Positions 57,756 to 64,000 of a stretch of DNA of 64,000 nucleotides are shown here, in pieces; the stretch's first letter is position 1; every line of letters starts with the position of its first letter. The notes under the pieces are model-generated. The model had not been told where the DNA came from. It saw only the letters and a list, made by a program, of their open reading frames with translations, and did no database searches. The translations under genes and the position numbers were made by a program. The DNA comes from Nocardia panacis (GTDB lineage: Bacteria; Actinomycetota; Actinomycetes; Mycobacteriales; Mycobacteriaceae), in contig NZ_QZFU01000014.1 in NCBI RefSeq assembly GCF_003598715.1, forward strand, positions 164,831 to 228,830, given 5' to 3'.

Positions 57756-58009
57756 CGGCTCACCGGTAGATCGCATCCGGAGAAGTGCGGGGAGAAACCG
57801 AGGTAGTTGAGGGGACCCGAGACGATCATCATGGCGACATCGCCGAAATCGGCGCAGGTGAGCGGGCCGCCCGCCGCCCGGAAATGCTGGAAGGCGGCGA
57901 TGAATCCGATCACCATCCAGATGAACGGGAGTGCGCTGATGATCTTCCCGAGCCCCACCGCAGCCTCCCGCGCACGCACCGACCGAACGGCGGCGCGCTG
58001 CGAAACCAT
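57752..58009 (-). CDS. Small membrane protein, unknown function
   Basis: This 85-residue protein has one clear helix (SALPFIWMVIGFIAAFQHF) and a second weaker hydrophobic segment near the end. Two cysteines (in LTCADFG and SGCDLP) could form a disulfide. It overlaps the end of the second MMPL gene by four bases on the opposite strand. The ATG lacks a good ribosome site; the call is of moderate certainty. Confidence 0.55.
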   Translation of the reverse strand: MVSQRAAVRSVRAREAAVGLGKIISALPFIWMVIGFIAAFQHFRAAGGPLTCADFGDVAMMIVSGPLNYLGFSPHFSGCDLPVSR

Positions 58010-58132
58010 GGTGACGCGAGCCCCGTCGTTCGCACCGCCGCAACGATTCTCCCATGCGCCACAGATCGGCGAATCCTGTTTGCGCGCCGCGGATTAACCT
58101 GGCGTTCAGGACCGGAGGGTACATATCGATCT

Positions 58133-59413
58133 GTGGCCGCCGAGCGCAGCTCGACCGAGACCGCCGAGCGCAGGTGGAGTGTCGATCTGCTCCGGGTCGG
58201 CTCCCTCGCGGTGGTCGTTGTGGTGCATTGGATTTCGGTGCGGGTCACCCTCGTCGACGGATCGGTGCGCGGTGCGGCGGCCCTGCACGGCAAACCCATT
58301 TGGATGCTCACCTGGCTGCTTCAGGTGATGCCGCTGTTCTTCCTGGCGGGTGGATTCGCCAATACGCTCCTCGTCGACCGATGGCGCTGTGCGGGAACCG
58401 GATTCGGTGCTTACCTCGGGCCACGCGCGCGGCGGCTGGTGGCGCCCGCGGTGTTGCTGGTGGCGGTGCTCGGCCCGGTGGTTCGGATGTTGTCCGGCAA
58501 CATCGAGCTGGCGCGGACGGCGGCGCACCTCATCGGGAGTCCGCTGTGGTTCCTCGCGGTGTATCTGGTGGCGGTCGCGTTGGCTCCCTTGGCTGTTCGC
58601 ATCCACGATCATGCGGCATGGATCGCGCCTGTCGGGCTGCTCGGATGTTCGCTTTTGGTAGATGGTGTGCGATTCTCCGGACTTTCCTTCGTCGCCGGGT
58701 GGAATCTGCTGTTCGTATGGGTCTTCTGCCATCAGCTCGGAATCCTGCACGCACGCGGCACTTTTCGGGCTGTCTCCGACGGTCTTCTGCTGATACTCGT
58801 CGCGCTCGGCGTGGGCATTCTGATCGCGATGGTCGCCGGCCCCTATCCCGGTTCGATGTTCGGGCTCGCGGATGCGCCCGTCTCCAATCTCTCCCCGCCG
58901 ACCTCTGCGGTATCTGTCTTGGCCACACTGCAATTCGCTGTGTTCACCATCATCGACCGACGGATCGGCGAGTGGCGGCCCGTGGAGCGGATGCGCCTGC
59001 TCATCTCCTACCTCACCACCCGGCTCATGACGATCTATCTGTGGCATGTTCCGGTGATCGCCGTCCTCACCGCCGCAGCCCTGCTCGCCCCCGATCCCCT
59101 ACTCCCCGCCGATCCCCTGACCTGGTGGCTCACCCGCCCTGCGTGGATCATCCTCGGCGGCATCATCCTTTTCGGCGTCGTCCGCCTGGCTCTGGGCTGG
59201 GACCTGTTCTGCGCCCGCTACCTCCCGCGCACTTCCTCAGCCGCCGCCCTGGCCGGAACCCTCCTCGCCATCGGCGCCATCTATTTCCTCTGGCGCGACG
59301 GTCTATCCCCCACTCTCTCCCCTTTGCTCCTCCTAGCCGGTGCGGCCTTGCTCACCACCACCCACCGCGTCCCCACCCCTACGCCAACTCGACCTCATCG
59401 AATCGAACATTGA
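58133..59413 (+). CDS. Acyltransferase 3 family membrane protein
   Basis: This 426-residue protein has about ten membrane helices. It begins like acyltransferase-3 (OafA-type) enzymes with DLLRVGSLAVVVVVHW, whose His is the catalytic residue, and FFLAGGFAN as second block. WHVPVIAVLTAAALL is the late family segment. It probably acetylates a cell-surface glycan or lipid. The GTG at 58133 has GGAGGG 14 bases upstream, a little far. Not in an obvious operon. Confidence 0.8.
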   Translation: MAAERSSTETAERRWSVDLLRVGSLAVVVVVHWISVRVTLVDGSVRGAAALHGKPIWMLTWLLQVMPLFFLAGGFANTLLVDRWRCAGTGFGAYLGPRARRLVAPAVLLVAVLGPVVRMLSGNIELARTAAHLIGSPLWFLAVYLVAVALAPLAVRIHDHAAWIAPVGLLGCSLLVDGVRFSGLSFVAGWNLLFVWVFCHQLGILHARGTFRAVSDGLLLILVALGVGILIAMVAGPYPGSMFGLADAPVSNLSPPTSAVSVLATLQFAVFTIIDRRIGEWRPVERMRLLISYLTTRLMTIYLWHVPVIAVLTAAALLAPDPLLPADPLTWWLTRPAWIILGGIILFGVVRLALGWDLFCARYLPRTSSAAALAGTLLAIGAIYFLWRDGLSPTLSPLLLLAGAALLTTTHRVPTPTPTRPHRIEH

Positions 59414-59588
59414 AACTGTGCCACCGCCCCCGCAATACCCCACCCTCCCGATGCACGATCCCCTCCCCGAAGCGGATCCGCAGCTTGCTGTTGCGCGCGT
59501 CGACCTCGCGGACCACTGCCGAAACCCCACAGAACGGACCCTCGGGAAAGAACACGACATCTCCGGGCGCGAACTTGCTAATCCTCAC
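59379..59588 (-). CDS. Small KOW-like hypothetical protein
   Basis: This 69-residue protein starts MRISKFAPGDVVFFPEGPFC and has FGEGIVHREGG later, a pattern like small SH3/KOW folds. GTGGGGTGAG lies near the GTG start. It overlaps the acyltransferase end by 35 bases on the opposite strand. The family is not known to me. Confidence 0.5.
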   Translation of the reverse strand: MRISKFAPGDVVFFPEGPFCGVSAVVREVDARNSKLRIRFGEGIVHREGGVLRGRWHSFNVRFDEVELA

Positions 59589-59759
59589 CCCACCAACATA
59601 ATCCGCATTCCACCACCACTATCGGCACGCTCAGTGACCGTACGTGCCGATAGATCGTTTCCACCTTCTCCCAAATCGAGTCGGCGTCCATTCCCTCATG
59701 AACTATGAACACCATCATCATTCCTAGCGCACGTCTTACAATCGTCGTACACTTGTCGC

Positions 59760-59960
59760 ATGGCCGCAACGATCACTTTTCGTCCCAACGTCGACGATGA
59801 GCGCATCATCGACCGCGCCCGCCACGACGACGAGACCACCACCGATGTCCTGCGCCGCGCCCTGCGCCTGCTGGATCGCCAGGAATGGATAGCGCAGGCG
59901 CAGGCCGACGCCGCCCGCCTGCGGGACGAGGACATCAACGACGAACCCGAGGCATGGTAA
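59760..59960 (+). CDS. Ribbon-helix-helix antitoxin
   Basis: This 66-residue antitoxin has the RHH strand TITFRPNVDDERIIDRARHD, followed by LRRALRLLDRQEWIAQAQAD and an acidic tail that should bind the toxin. It ends directly at the toxin start (adjacent ATG), so the two are co-translated. It should repress its own promoter as RHH antitoxins do. Confidence 0.88.
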   Translation: MAATITFRPNVDDERIIDRARHDDETTTDVLRRALRLLDRQEWIAQAQADAARLRDEDINDEPEAW

Positions 59961-60281
59961 ATGCTCATTCGCGGCGCGGTGTACAAAGTCGACCTCGGGG
60001 AAGCCAAGCGCGGGCACGAACAGCGCGGCCGACGTCTCGGCGTGCTGGTCAGTCCGTCGGATTGGCTCGGGTCAACGGTGACAATCATCCCCACCTCCAC
60101 CTCGGCGGGAGGATCGGTGTTTCGGCCGCTCGTCGAGATCGACGGCCGAGAAGCCCGGCTGCTGGTCGATCAGATCCGCACCATAGACACGGACTACCTG
60201 AAAGGCCAGGTGGACAACCTCTCCCGCGACGCCATGGCCGACCTGGACGACGCCCTCGGCCGGTATCTCGGAATCCACTAG
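59961..60281 (+). CDS. MazF/PemK-type endoribonuclease toxin
   Basis: This 106-residue toxin has the MazF fold: LIRGAVYKVDLGEAKRGHEQ, then RRLGVLVSPSDW and TVTIIPTSTSA, and VDQIRTIDTDYLKGQ near the C-terminus. The arginine and threonine of the active site (in KRGHEQRGRR and IIPTSTS) appear intact. It should cleave RNA in the absence of the antitoxin at 59760. Confidence 0.9.
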   Translation: MLIRGAVYKVDLGEAKRGHEQRGRRLGVLVSPSDWLGSTVTIIPTSTSAGGSVFRPLVEIDGREARLLVDQIRTIDTDYLKGQVDNLSRDAMADLDDALGRYLGIH

Positions 60282-60350
60282 AGCGGCAACGCAAGTCGCT
60301 TCCACGCCAATCGGCGAATACCACCCGATCGGAATGTCCGGCGCCTGCTG

Positions 60351-60540
60351 CTATCGCTCCTGGTTGAGTTGGTAGGTCCGCATCTCGGCCAGCTGCCCGT
60401 CGGCGACGCGGATGAGCCAGATCAGGCGACTGTCGACCGGGCCGGGGCGGCTTTCGTAGCCGACACCGCCAACCGCAGCCAGGAGTTGGTATCGGCGGAT
60501 CGAGTCCGCGACCAGCCGGATCTCCTGTGGCTGAACTCAC
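60351..60540 (-). pseudogene. SnoaL/NTF2-like fragment
   Basis: The minus frame ending in TAG at 60351 reads EIRLVADSIRRYQLLAAVGG, then SRLIWLIRVADGQLAEMRTY, like the last third of a SnoaL-like polyketide-cyclase-fold protein. No start with a ribosome site leads in, and the N-terminal part is missing. Truncated and unlikely to be active. Confidence 0.5.
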
Positions 60541-60575
60541 GGTGCGCGCACCGCATCATGAGTAGGTTCTCGATC

Positions 60576-61436
60576 ATGGAAGATGACGGACCCAGCCGGA
60601 CAGCACTCGCGACCGCCTACGCCCGTGCCTATCATCAAATTGCCGACCGGCCAAGGATTCTCACCGATCCGCTGGGGGCACGCCTACTCGGTGTCACCGC
60701 CGATGAGCTCACCGAATCGGCCAGGGATCGGCCCGATAGCCACGCCGAGAAATACCGCCGCCTCTTCTTCGCCGCCCGTGCCCGCTTCGCCGAAGACCGT
60801 ATAGCCGCCGACACACGCCAGGTCGTGATCCTCGGCGCGGGACTGGACACCTTCGCCTACCGCAACCCCCATCCGGACCTGCGGGTATTCGAGGTCGACC
60901 ACCCCGCTACACAAGCATGGAAACAGCAGCGCCTCGCGGCCTCCGGCATCGACCGGCCCGAGCTATTGACCTTCGTACCGGTCGACTTCGAAACCGATTC
61001 ACTGGCAACAGAATTGGATTCCGCAGGATTCAGCCGCACCGATCCGACCGTATTCGTGTGGCTCGGCGTCGTCTACTACCTGACCCCGGAAGCCGTCCGC
61101 ACCACGCTCGAATACGTCGTCGGCCAATCCGCACCGGTCGAAGTCATCTTCGACTACATACAGCAGGCGGTCACCGACGAGGATCGCGCCTACCAGCAGG
61201 AACGCGCACGTAAAGTGGCGGCCCTCGGCGAACCCTTTTTCAGCTACTTCACACCCGACGATCTCGCCGCACAGTTGCACACGCTGGGCTTCACCCGCGT
61301 CGAAGACCATTCCGGCATAGACCTCATCACCGGGTACCTGGACGGATCCACGGAATTGGAGGGCAAGCCGCCCCAGGTGCTGCGCGCGAACCACATACTC
61401 CGGGCGAGCCGCGGACGGTCCCCCCAAGTTCGGTGA
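60576..61436 (+). CDS. Leucine carboxyl methyltransferase-like SAM enzyme
   Basis: This 286-residue methyltransferase has the family start ALATAYARAYHQIADRPRIL and the SAM motif VVILGAGLDTFAYRNPH. FEVDHPATQAWKQQRL and TVFVWLGVVYYLTPEAV follow, as in the LCM/PPM type common in mycobacteria. Two ATG codons (60558, 60576) are possible; the second has GTAGG upstream and is used. Substrate unknown, no neighbouring pathway. Confidence 0.85.
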   Translation: MEDDGPSRTALATAYARAYHQIADRPRILTDPLGARLLGVTADELTESARDRPDSHAEKYRRLFFAARARFAEDRIAADTRQVVILGAGLDTFAYRNPHPDLRVFEVDHPATQAWKQQRLAASGIDRPELLTFVPVDFETDSLATELDSAGFSRTDPTVFVWLGVVYYLTPEAVRTTLEYVVGQSAPVEVIFDYIQQAVTDEDRAYQQERARKVAALGEPFFSYFTPDDLAAQLHTLGFTRVEDHSGIDLITGYLDGSTELEGKPPQVLRANHILRASRGRSPQVR

Positions 61437-61640
61437 ACCGTCCCGAATTTGGAACCGCTCCTGGTCCGACGAACGACCTGTCGAGCACATCCAGGACGCA
61501 GTACCGAACCGCCAAGCTGATGCTGCGACTCCGCACGGCCCAAATCCCTTGGTAGGCCAGCCTATTCAGATGCAGTCCGTGACGATTGGGACGTGCCTTC
61601 TTTTCTCGGCGCCACCTCCGCAGCGAGGAAAACGCGCCGG

Positions 61641-62048
61641 TCAGGCAGGCGCTGGATCCAGGGGACCGAGAAGGTCCCACCGATTTCCGGATATGTCGAG
61701 GAAGACAGCGACCTGACCGTAGGGTTCCGTGCGCGGCTCGGTTACGAACTCCACGCCCGCGGTGACCATCCGCCGATACATGCCCGCGAAGTCGGCGACC
61801 CGGAGGAAGAACCCGACTCGCCCGGCGACCTGATCACCCACTGCGCCGCGTTGCCTGTCCCCATCAGCCCTGGCGAGGAGAATTCCAGTAGTTGCGGCGG
61901 GCGGACGAACCACCACCCACCTTTTGGGACGTCCATCATTCGTGAGTGACGGCGTGTCCTCGACCAGATCGAATCCGAGGATCCTCACGAAGAACTCGAT
62001 GGCGGCGTCGTACTCCTCGACCACGATCGCGACCAGCTCCAAATGCAC
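61641..62048 (-). CDS. VOC family (glyoxalase-like) protein
   Basis: This 135-residue vicinal-oxygen-chelate protein has HLELVAIVVEEYDAAIEFFV near the start (His as first metal ligand), and GVEFVTEPRTEPYGQVAVFL with DISGNRWDLLGP near the end. It looks full length for a single VOC module. It may be a dioxygenase or a resistance-type binding protein. The GTG start has no strong ribosome site. Confidence 0.85.
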   Translation of the reverse strand: MHLELVAIVVEEYDAAIEFFVRILGFDLVEDTPSLTNDGRPKRWVVVRPPAATTGILLARADGDRQRGAVGDQVAGRVGFFLRVADFAGMYRRMVTAGVEFVTEPRTEPYGQVAVFLDISGNRWDLLGPLDPAPA

Positions 62049-62092
62049 TCATCGAGCGTAGGCGGCCTCCGAACATCCGATGCTGCCGCGCG

Positions 62093-62410
62093 CTACTGAC
62101 CAATCGCGAGTCGCGGATGGTCGAGCAGTGCGCGCCAAGCCTGCTCCCAAGGAAACCGCTCGCGGGCCGTTCCCCCGGACTTCGGCGCGTGCGGTTGGTC
62201 TTCGGACAGCATGGTCACGCCCCACTGAGCGAGCTTGCCGACCGCCTCGGCGATGGGGAAGGCGAGCATCGCCCGATTGACGAACGGGACCGCGACCACC
62301 GGAAGTCCCAGACCGACACCTTCGACGAGCAGCCCGAGCGGCAGCGTGTCCGAGATTCCGGCGGCCCACTTCGCGAGCGAGTTCGAGGTGATGGGCGCGT
62401 TGCCGCCGTT
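62093..62410 (-). pseudogene. Flavoprotein (PPC decarboxylase-like), N-terminus lost
   Basis: This frame reads NGGNAPITSNSLAKWAAGIS, then LVEGVGLGLPVVAVPFVNRA and PKSGGTARERFPWEQAWRAL, the C-terminal two thirds of an HFCD-type flavoprotein. The FMN-binding N-terminus is missing. Upstream of it are the paired operators for the divergent TetR unit. Deletion probably removed the rest of the gene. Confidence 0.6.
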
Positions 62411-62454
62411 GTGAGACCACCGACAGTCCCGGCGCGGTGTAGCAGCCGTCACAC

Positions 62455-62503
62455 TTGAACGTGTTCAACAGACCGTCTAACCTCGCATTTGAACACGTTC
62501 AAA
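62455..62503. promoter_or_regulatory. Two palindromic operators upstream of membrane gene
   Basis: TTGAACGTGTTCAA (62455-62468) and TTTGAACACGTTCAAA (62488-62503) are palindromes 34 bases apart centre to centre, just before the membrane protein gene at 62523. The TetR encoded at 62927 is the likely binder. Confidence 0.65.
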
Positions 62504-62522
62504 TAACCAAGGAGCTGGGACA

Positions 62523-62921
62523 ATGAACCTCATCGTCGCCACATACGCGACCTACGCGACCATCAGCCTGGTGCTCACGTTCTGGGTGGCACGTACTCTG
62601 CACCGCACCGGCGCGCGGTTTCTAGTGGACGTCATGAATGGCGACAGGGATCTCGCCGAAGTCGTGAATCACCTGCTGGTCATCGGGTTCTGGCTCGTCA
62701 ATGCGGGCTTCGTGGCACTGGCCTTGCGCATCAGCGGCTCAGTCATCGACGCGCGCGCCGCGATCGAGGAACTCGCCATGAAACTCGGCATGGTCTTGCT
62801 GGTGCTCGGCGGCATGCACTTCGCAAACCTGATCGCCCTGAACAAGATCCGCCGCACCAGGCACCAGGAGAAGCAGGCCGGCTTCCCTCCCGTTCCGGTC
62901 GACGCGACCGCACTAGCCTGA
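62523..62921 (+). CDS. Hypothetical integral membrane protein
   Basis: This 132-residue protein has three helices (about 4-22, 48-70 and 85-110) and charged loops. AAGGAG lies upstream of the ATG. It lies directly after two operators and five bases before a TetR gene, so the two form one unit and the membrane protein is probably under that repressor. I do not recognise a family. Confidence 0.75.
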   Translation: MNLIVATYATYATISLVLTFWVARTLHRTGARFLVDVMNGDRDLAEVVNHLLVIGFWLVNAGFVALALRISGSVIDARAAIEELAMKLGMVLLVLGGMHFANLIALNKIRRTRHQEKQAGFPPVPVDATALA

Positions 62922-62926
62922 GCCGC

Positions 62927-63598
62927 ATGACCCGCCCCGAGCCCGCGACCGCGCGCGGCGAGGAAACTCGCCGGCAGATCATCGACGCCGCCCTGCGCCT
63001 GTTCGAGCAGAACGGCTACACGAAGACCACCATGCGCGCGATCGCGGGCGAAGCCGGCGTCAGCGTCGGCAACGCCTACTACTACTTCACCTCCAAGGAA
63101 CACCTGGTTCAGGGCTTCTACCAACAGATCCAGGCCCTGCACGAACAGCAGGTCGAGCAGAGGACCCGCGGCGATTCTCTCGCCGCCCGATGGCAGACAA
63201 TGGAACTGGCCTTCGTCGACGTAGCCGCCCCCTACCACGAGTTCGGCGGCAAGTTCTTCGCCAGCGCCGCCGACCCCACCAGCCCGCTCAGTCCATTCAG
63301 CGACGAAAGCAGGCCCGCCCGAGAGACATCCACCGCCATCATCCGCAACCTGGTCATCGGCGACGACGTCAAGGGTGACAAGCGGCTGATGGCCGAGCTA
63401 CCGAATCTGCTGTGGCTGGCCCACATGGGCATCGTCCTGTTCTGGGTCCACGACCGCAGCCCCGACCAGCAACGCACCCGACTGCTGATCCGCCGAATCG
63501 CCCCACTCGTCGAACGGGTGGTGGTGCTGTCGAGACTGCGTCCGCTGCGCCCGATTCTGTACCCAGCGCTGGATCTCATCCAGGACCTCGGCAACTAG
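62927..63598 (+). CDS. TetR family regulator
   Basis: This 223-residue regulator has a TetR DNA-binding domain at residues 14-60 (QIIDAALRLFEQNGYTKTTM, then VSVGNAYYYFTSKEHLVQGF). The C-terminal domain is longer than usual, with aromatic and charged residues that could bind a lipid or drug. It follows the membrane protein gene at a five-base distance and most likely represses the pair through the operators at 62455-62503. Confidence 0.9.
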   Translation: MTRPEPATARGEETRRQIIDAALRLFEQNGYTKTTMRAIAGEAGVSVGNAYYYFTSKEHLVQGFYQQIQALHEQQVEQRTRGDSLAARWQTMELAFVDVAAPYHEFGGKFFASAADPTSPLSPFSDESRPARETSTAIIRNLVIGDDVKGDKRLMAELPNLLWLAHMGIVLFWVHDRSPDQQRTRLLIRRIAPLVERVVVLSRLRPLRPILYPALDLIQDLGN

Positions 63599-63645
63599 TG
63601 TCCGCACAGCCACACAGGTCATCTCGTATACCGATTGCAGTAAAA

Positions 63646-63677
63646 AGTCCCTCACCTGCCATAGCAGGTCAGGGACT
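63646..63677. terminator. Hairpin after TetR gene
   Basis: AGTCCCTCACCTGC pairs with GCAGGTCAGGGACT with one mismatch and a four-base loop. It ends the TetR unit and may serve the Nudix remnant from the other side. Confidence 0.7.
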
Positions 63678-63708
63678 GTTGCCGCTGGCGCTTCACCTGC
63701 GCACGTCT

Positions 63709-63851
63709 TCAGCCGAGGTACGGCGCGGACCGCCCTTCCAAGTAGTGAGCCAGCCTGAGCCGCTGCGTGTGATGCATATCGAGGCTGTTCAGCTCGGCGG
63801 GGGCTACGAATCGCAGTTCGGTGGACTCATCGGAGATCGCGAGCTCACATA
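63709..63851 (-). pseudogene. Nudix hydrolase C-terminal remnant
   Basis: Read from about 63851 down to a TGA at 63709, the frame gives ELAISDESTELRFVAPAELN, then MHHTQRLRLAHYLEGRSAPY, the C-terminal end of a Nudix hydrolase. The Nudix box is missing because the gene is cut just where an insertion-sequence-like segment begins (about 63853). Confidence 0.65.
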
Positions 63852-63936
63852 GTCACGAAGTCCGGCTGGAGTACTAGGTCATGTCTCCCAATCGGGTTTT
63901 CTCGATCCTGCCCGGTAGGTCCTCGGGTCGGGGATC

Positions 63937-64000
63937 ATGTTGGCCGTGGCGGCGACGGTCGGTGATCGGTATCGGGTTCTGACGGACAAGCAGTGGGAAT
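63937..64000 (+). mobile_element. IS5-family-type transposase, start only
   Basis: The ATG at 63937 starts MLAVAATVGDRYRVLTDKQW, and LTDKQWE is the usual opening of IS5-family transposases. The gene runs off the window. The element's left end probably lies between 63850 and 63890, beside the truncated Nudix gene. Ends and target duplication cannot be seen. Confidence 0.7.

Noticed and set aside
61437..61640. Possible short gene between the methyltransferase and the VOC gene
   Set aside because: No frame with start, ribosome site and family resemblance; treated as intergenic.

Overview
The window reads as high-GC actinobacterial chromosome, most likely Nocardia or a close relative in the Mycobacteriales. 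The evidence is the dnaX / aspC / SRP RNA / tRNA-Ser neighbourhood, which matches mycobacterial gene order, the actinobacterial forms of Tgt, QcrB and WS/DGAT proteins, paired MMPL exporters, a DUF397 protein, and frequent GTG starts behind AGGAGG-like ribosome sites. Gene functions below come from motifs and family resemblance read by eye. No database search was run.

Layout. 1-10.9 kb is core-like: the 5' end of dnaX, an orphan ammonium transporter, a secreted-type zinc metallopeptidase, a DUF2207 membrane protein, a ROK regulator, a HhH-GPD repair protein, a methyltransferase, aspartate aminotransferase, the SRP RNA and tRNA-Ser(GGA). 10.87-18.75 kb is a probable genomic island. The last 23 bases of the tRNA gene region are repeated exactly at 18723-18745, and broken integrase N-termini lie just inside the left copy and just outside the right copy. 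The island carries a tight operon of sugar-nucleotide enzymes (a nucleotide-sugar dehydrogenase and two NAD-dependent epimerases) around a MoaD/ThiS-like sulfur-carrier protein ending in Gly-Gly and a SUMF1-fold protein. Decapitated PIG-L and XRE-regulator genes, an SLOG protein and a truncated gene under a LexA-type box follow.

19-25.6 kb holds a DedA / histidine kinase / response regulator operon, a serine hydrolase, a TetR-controlled MFS pump and a Phd-VapC toxin-antitoxin pair. 25.9-33.8 kb is a double RiPP (ribosomally made, modified peptide) locus. The first part is a Cys/Gly-rich precursor with a fused E1-like/YcaO cyclodehydratase (linear azol(in)e peptide type). The second, 5 kb on, is a complete minimal lasso-peptide cluster A-C-B1-B2 with predicted core GGTDKYREASIGRFL. 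An MFS pump and a CGNR regulator, divergent over two matching operators, sit between them and may serve one or both.

34-48 kb returns to housekeeping and accessory metabolism: spermidine synthase, a YeiH-type exporter preceded by a 38-residue membrane peptide, a WS/DGAT-like acyltransferase, a stand-alone QcrB paralogue, and a loose queuosine group (glutamyl-Q-tRNA synthetase with an internal repeat expansion, YhhQ transporter, Tgt). 48-58 kb is transport: a heterodimeric ABC exporter, Rrf2 and TetR regulators, and two tandem MMPL exporters that share a long identical tract. 58-64 kb has an acyltransferase, a RHH/MazF toxin-antitoxin pair, a methyltransferase, a VOC protein, a TetR-controlled membrane protein, several gene remnants, and at the right edge the start of an insertion sequence beside a truncated Nudix gene.
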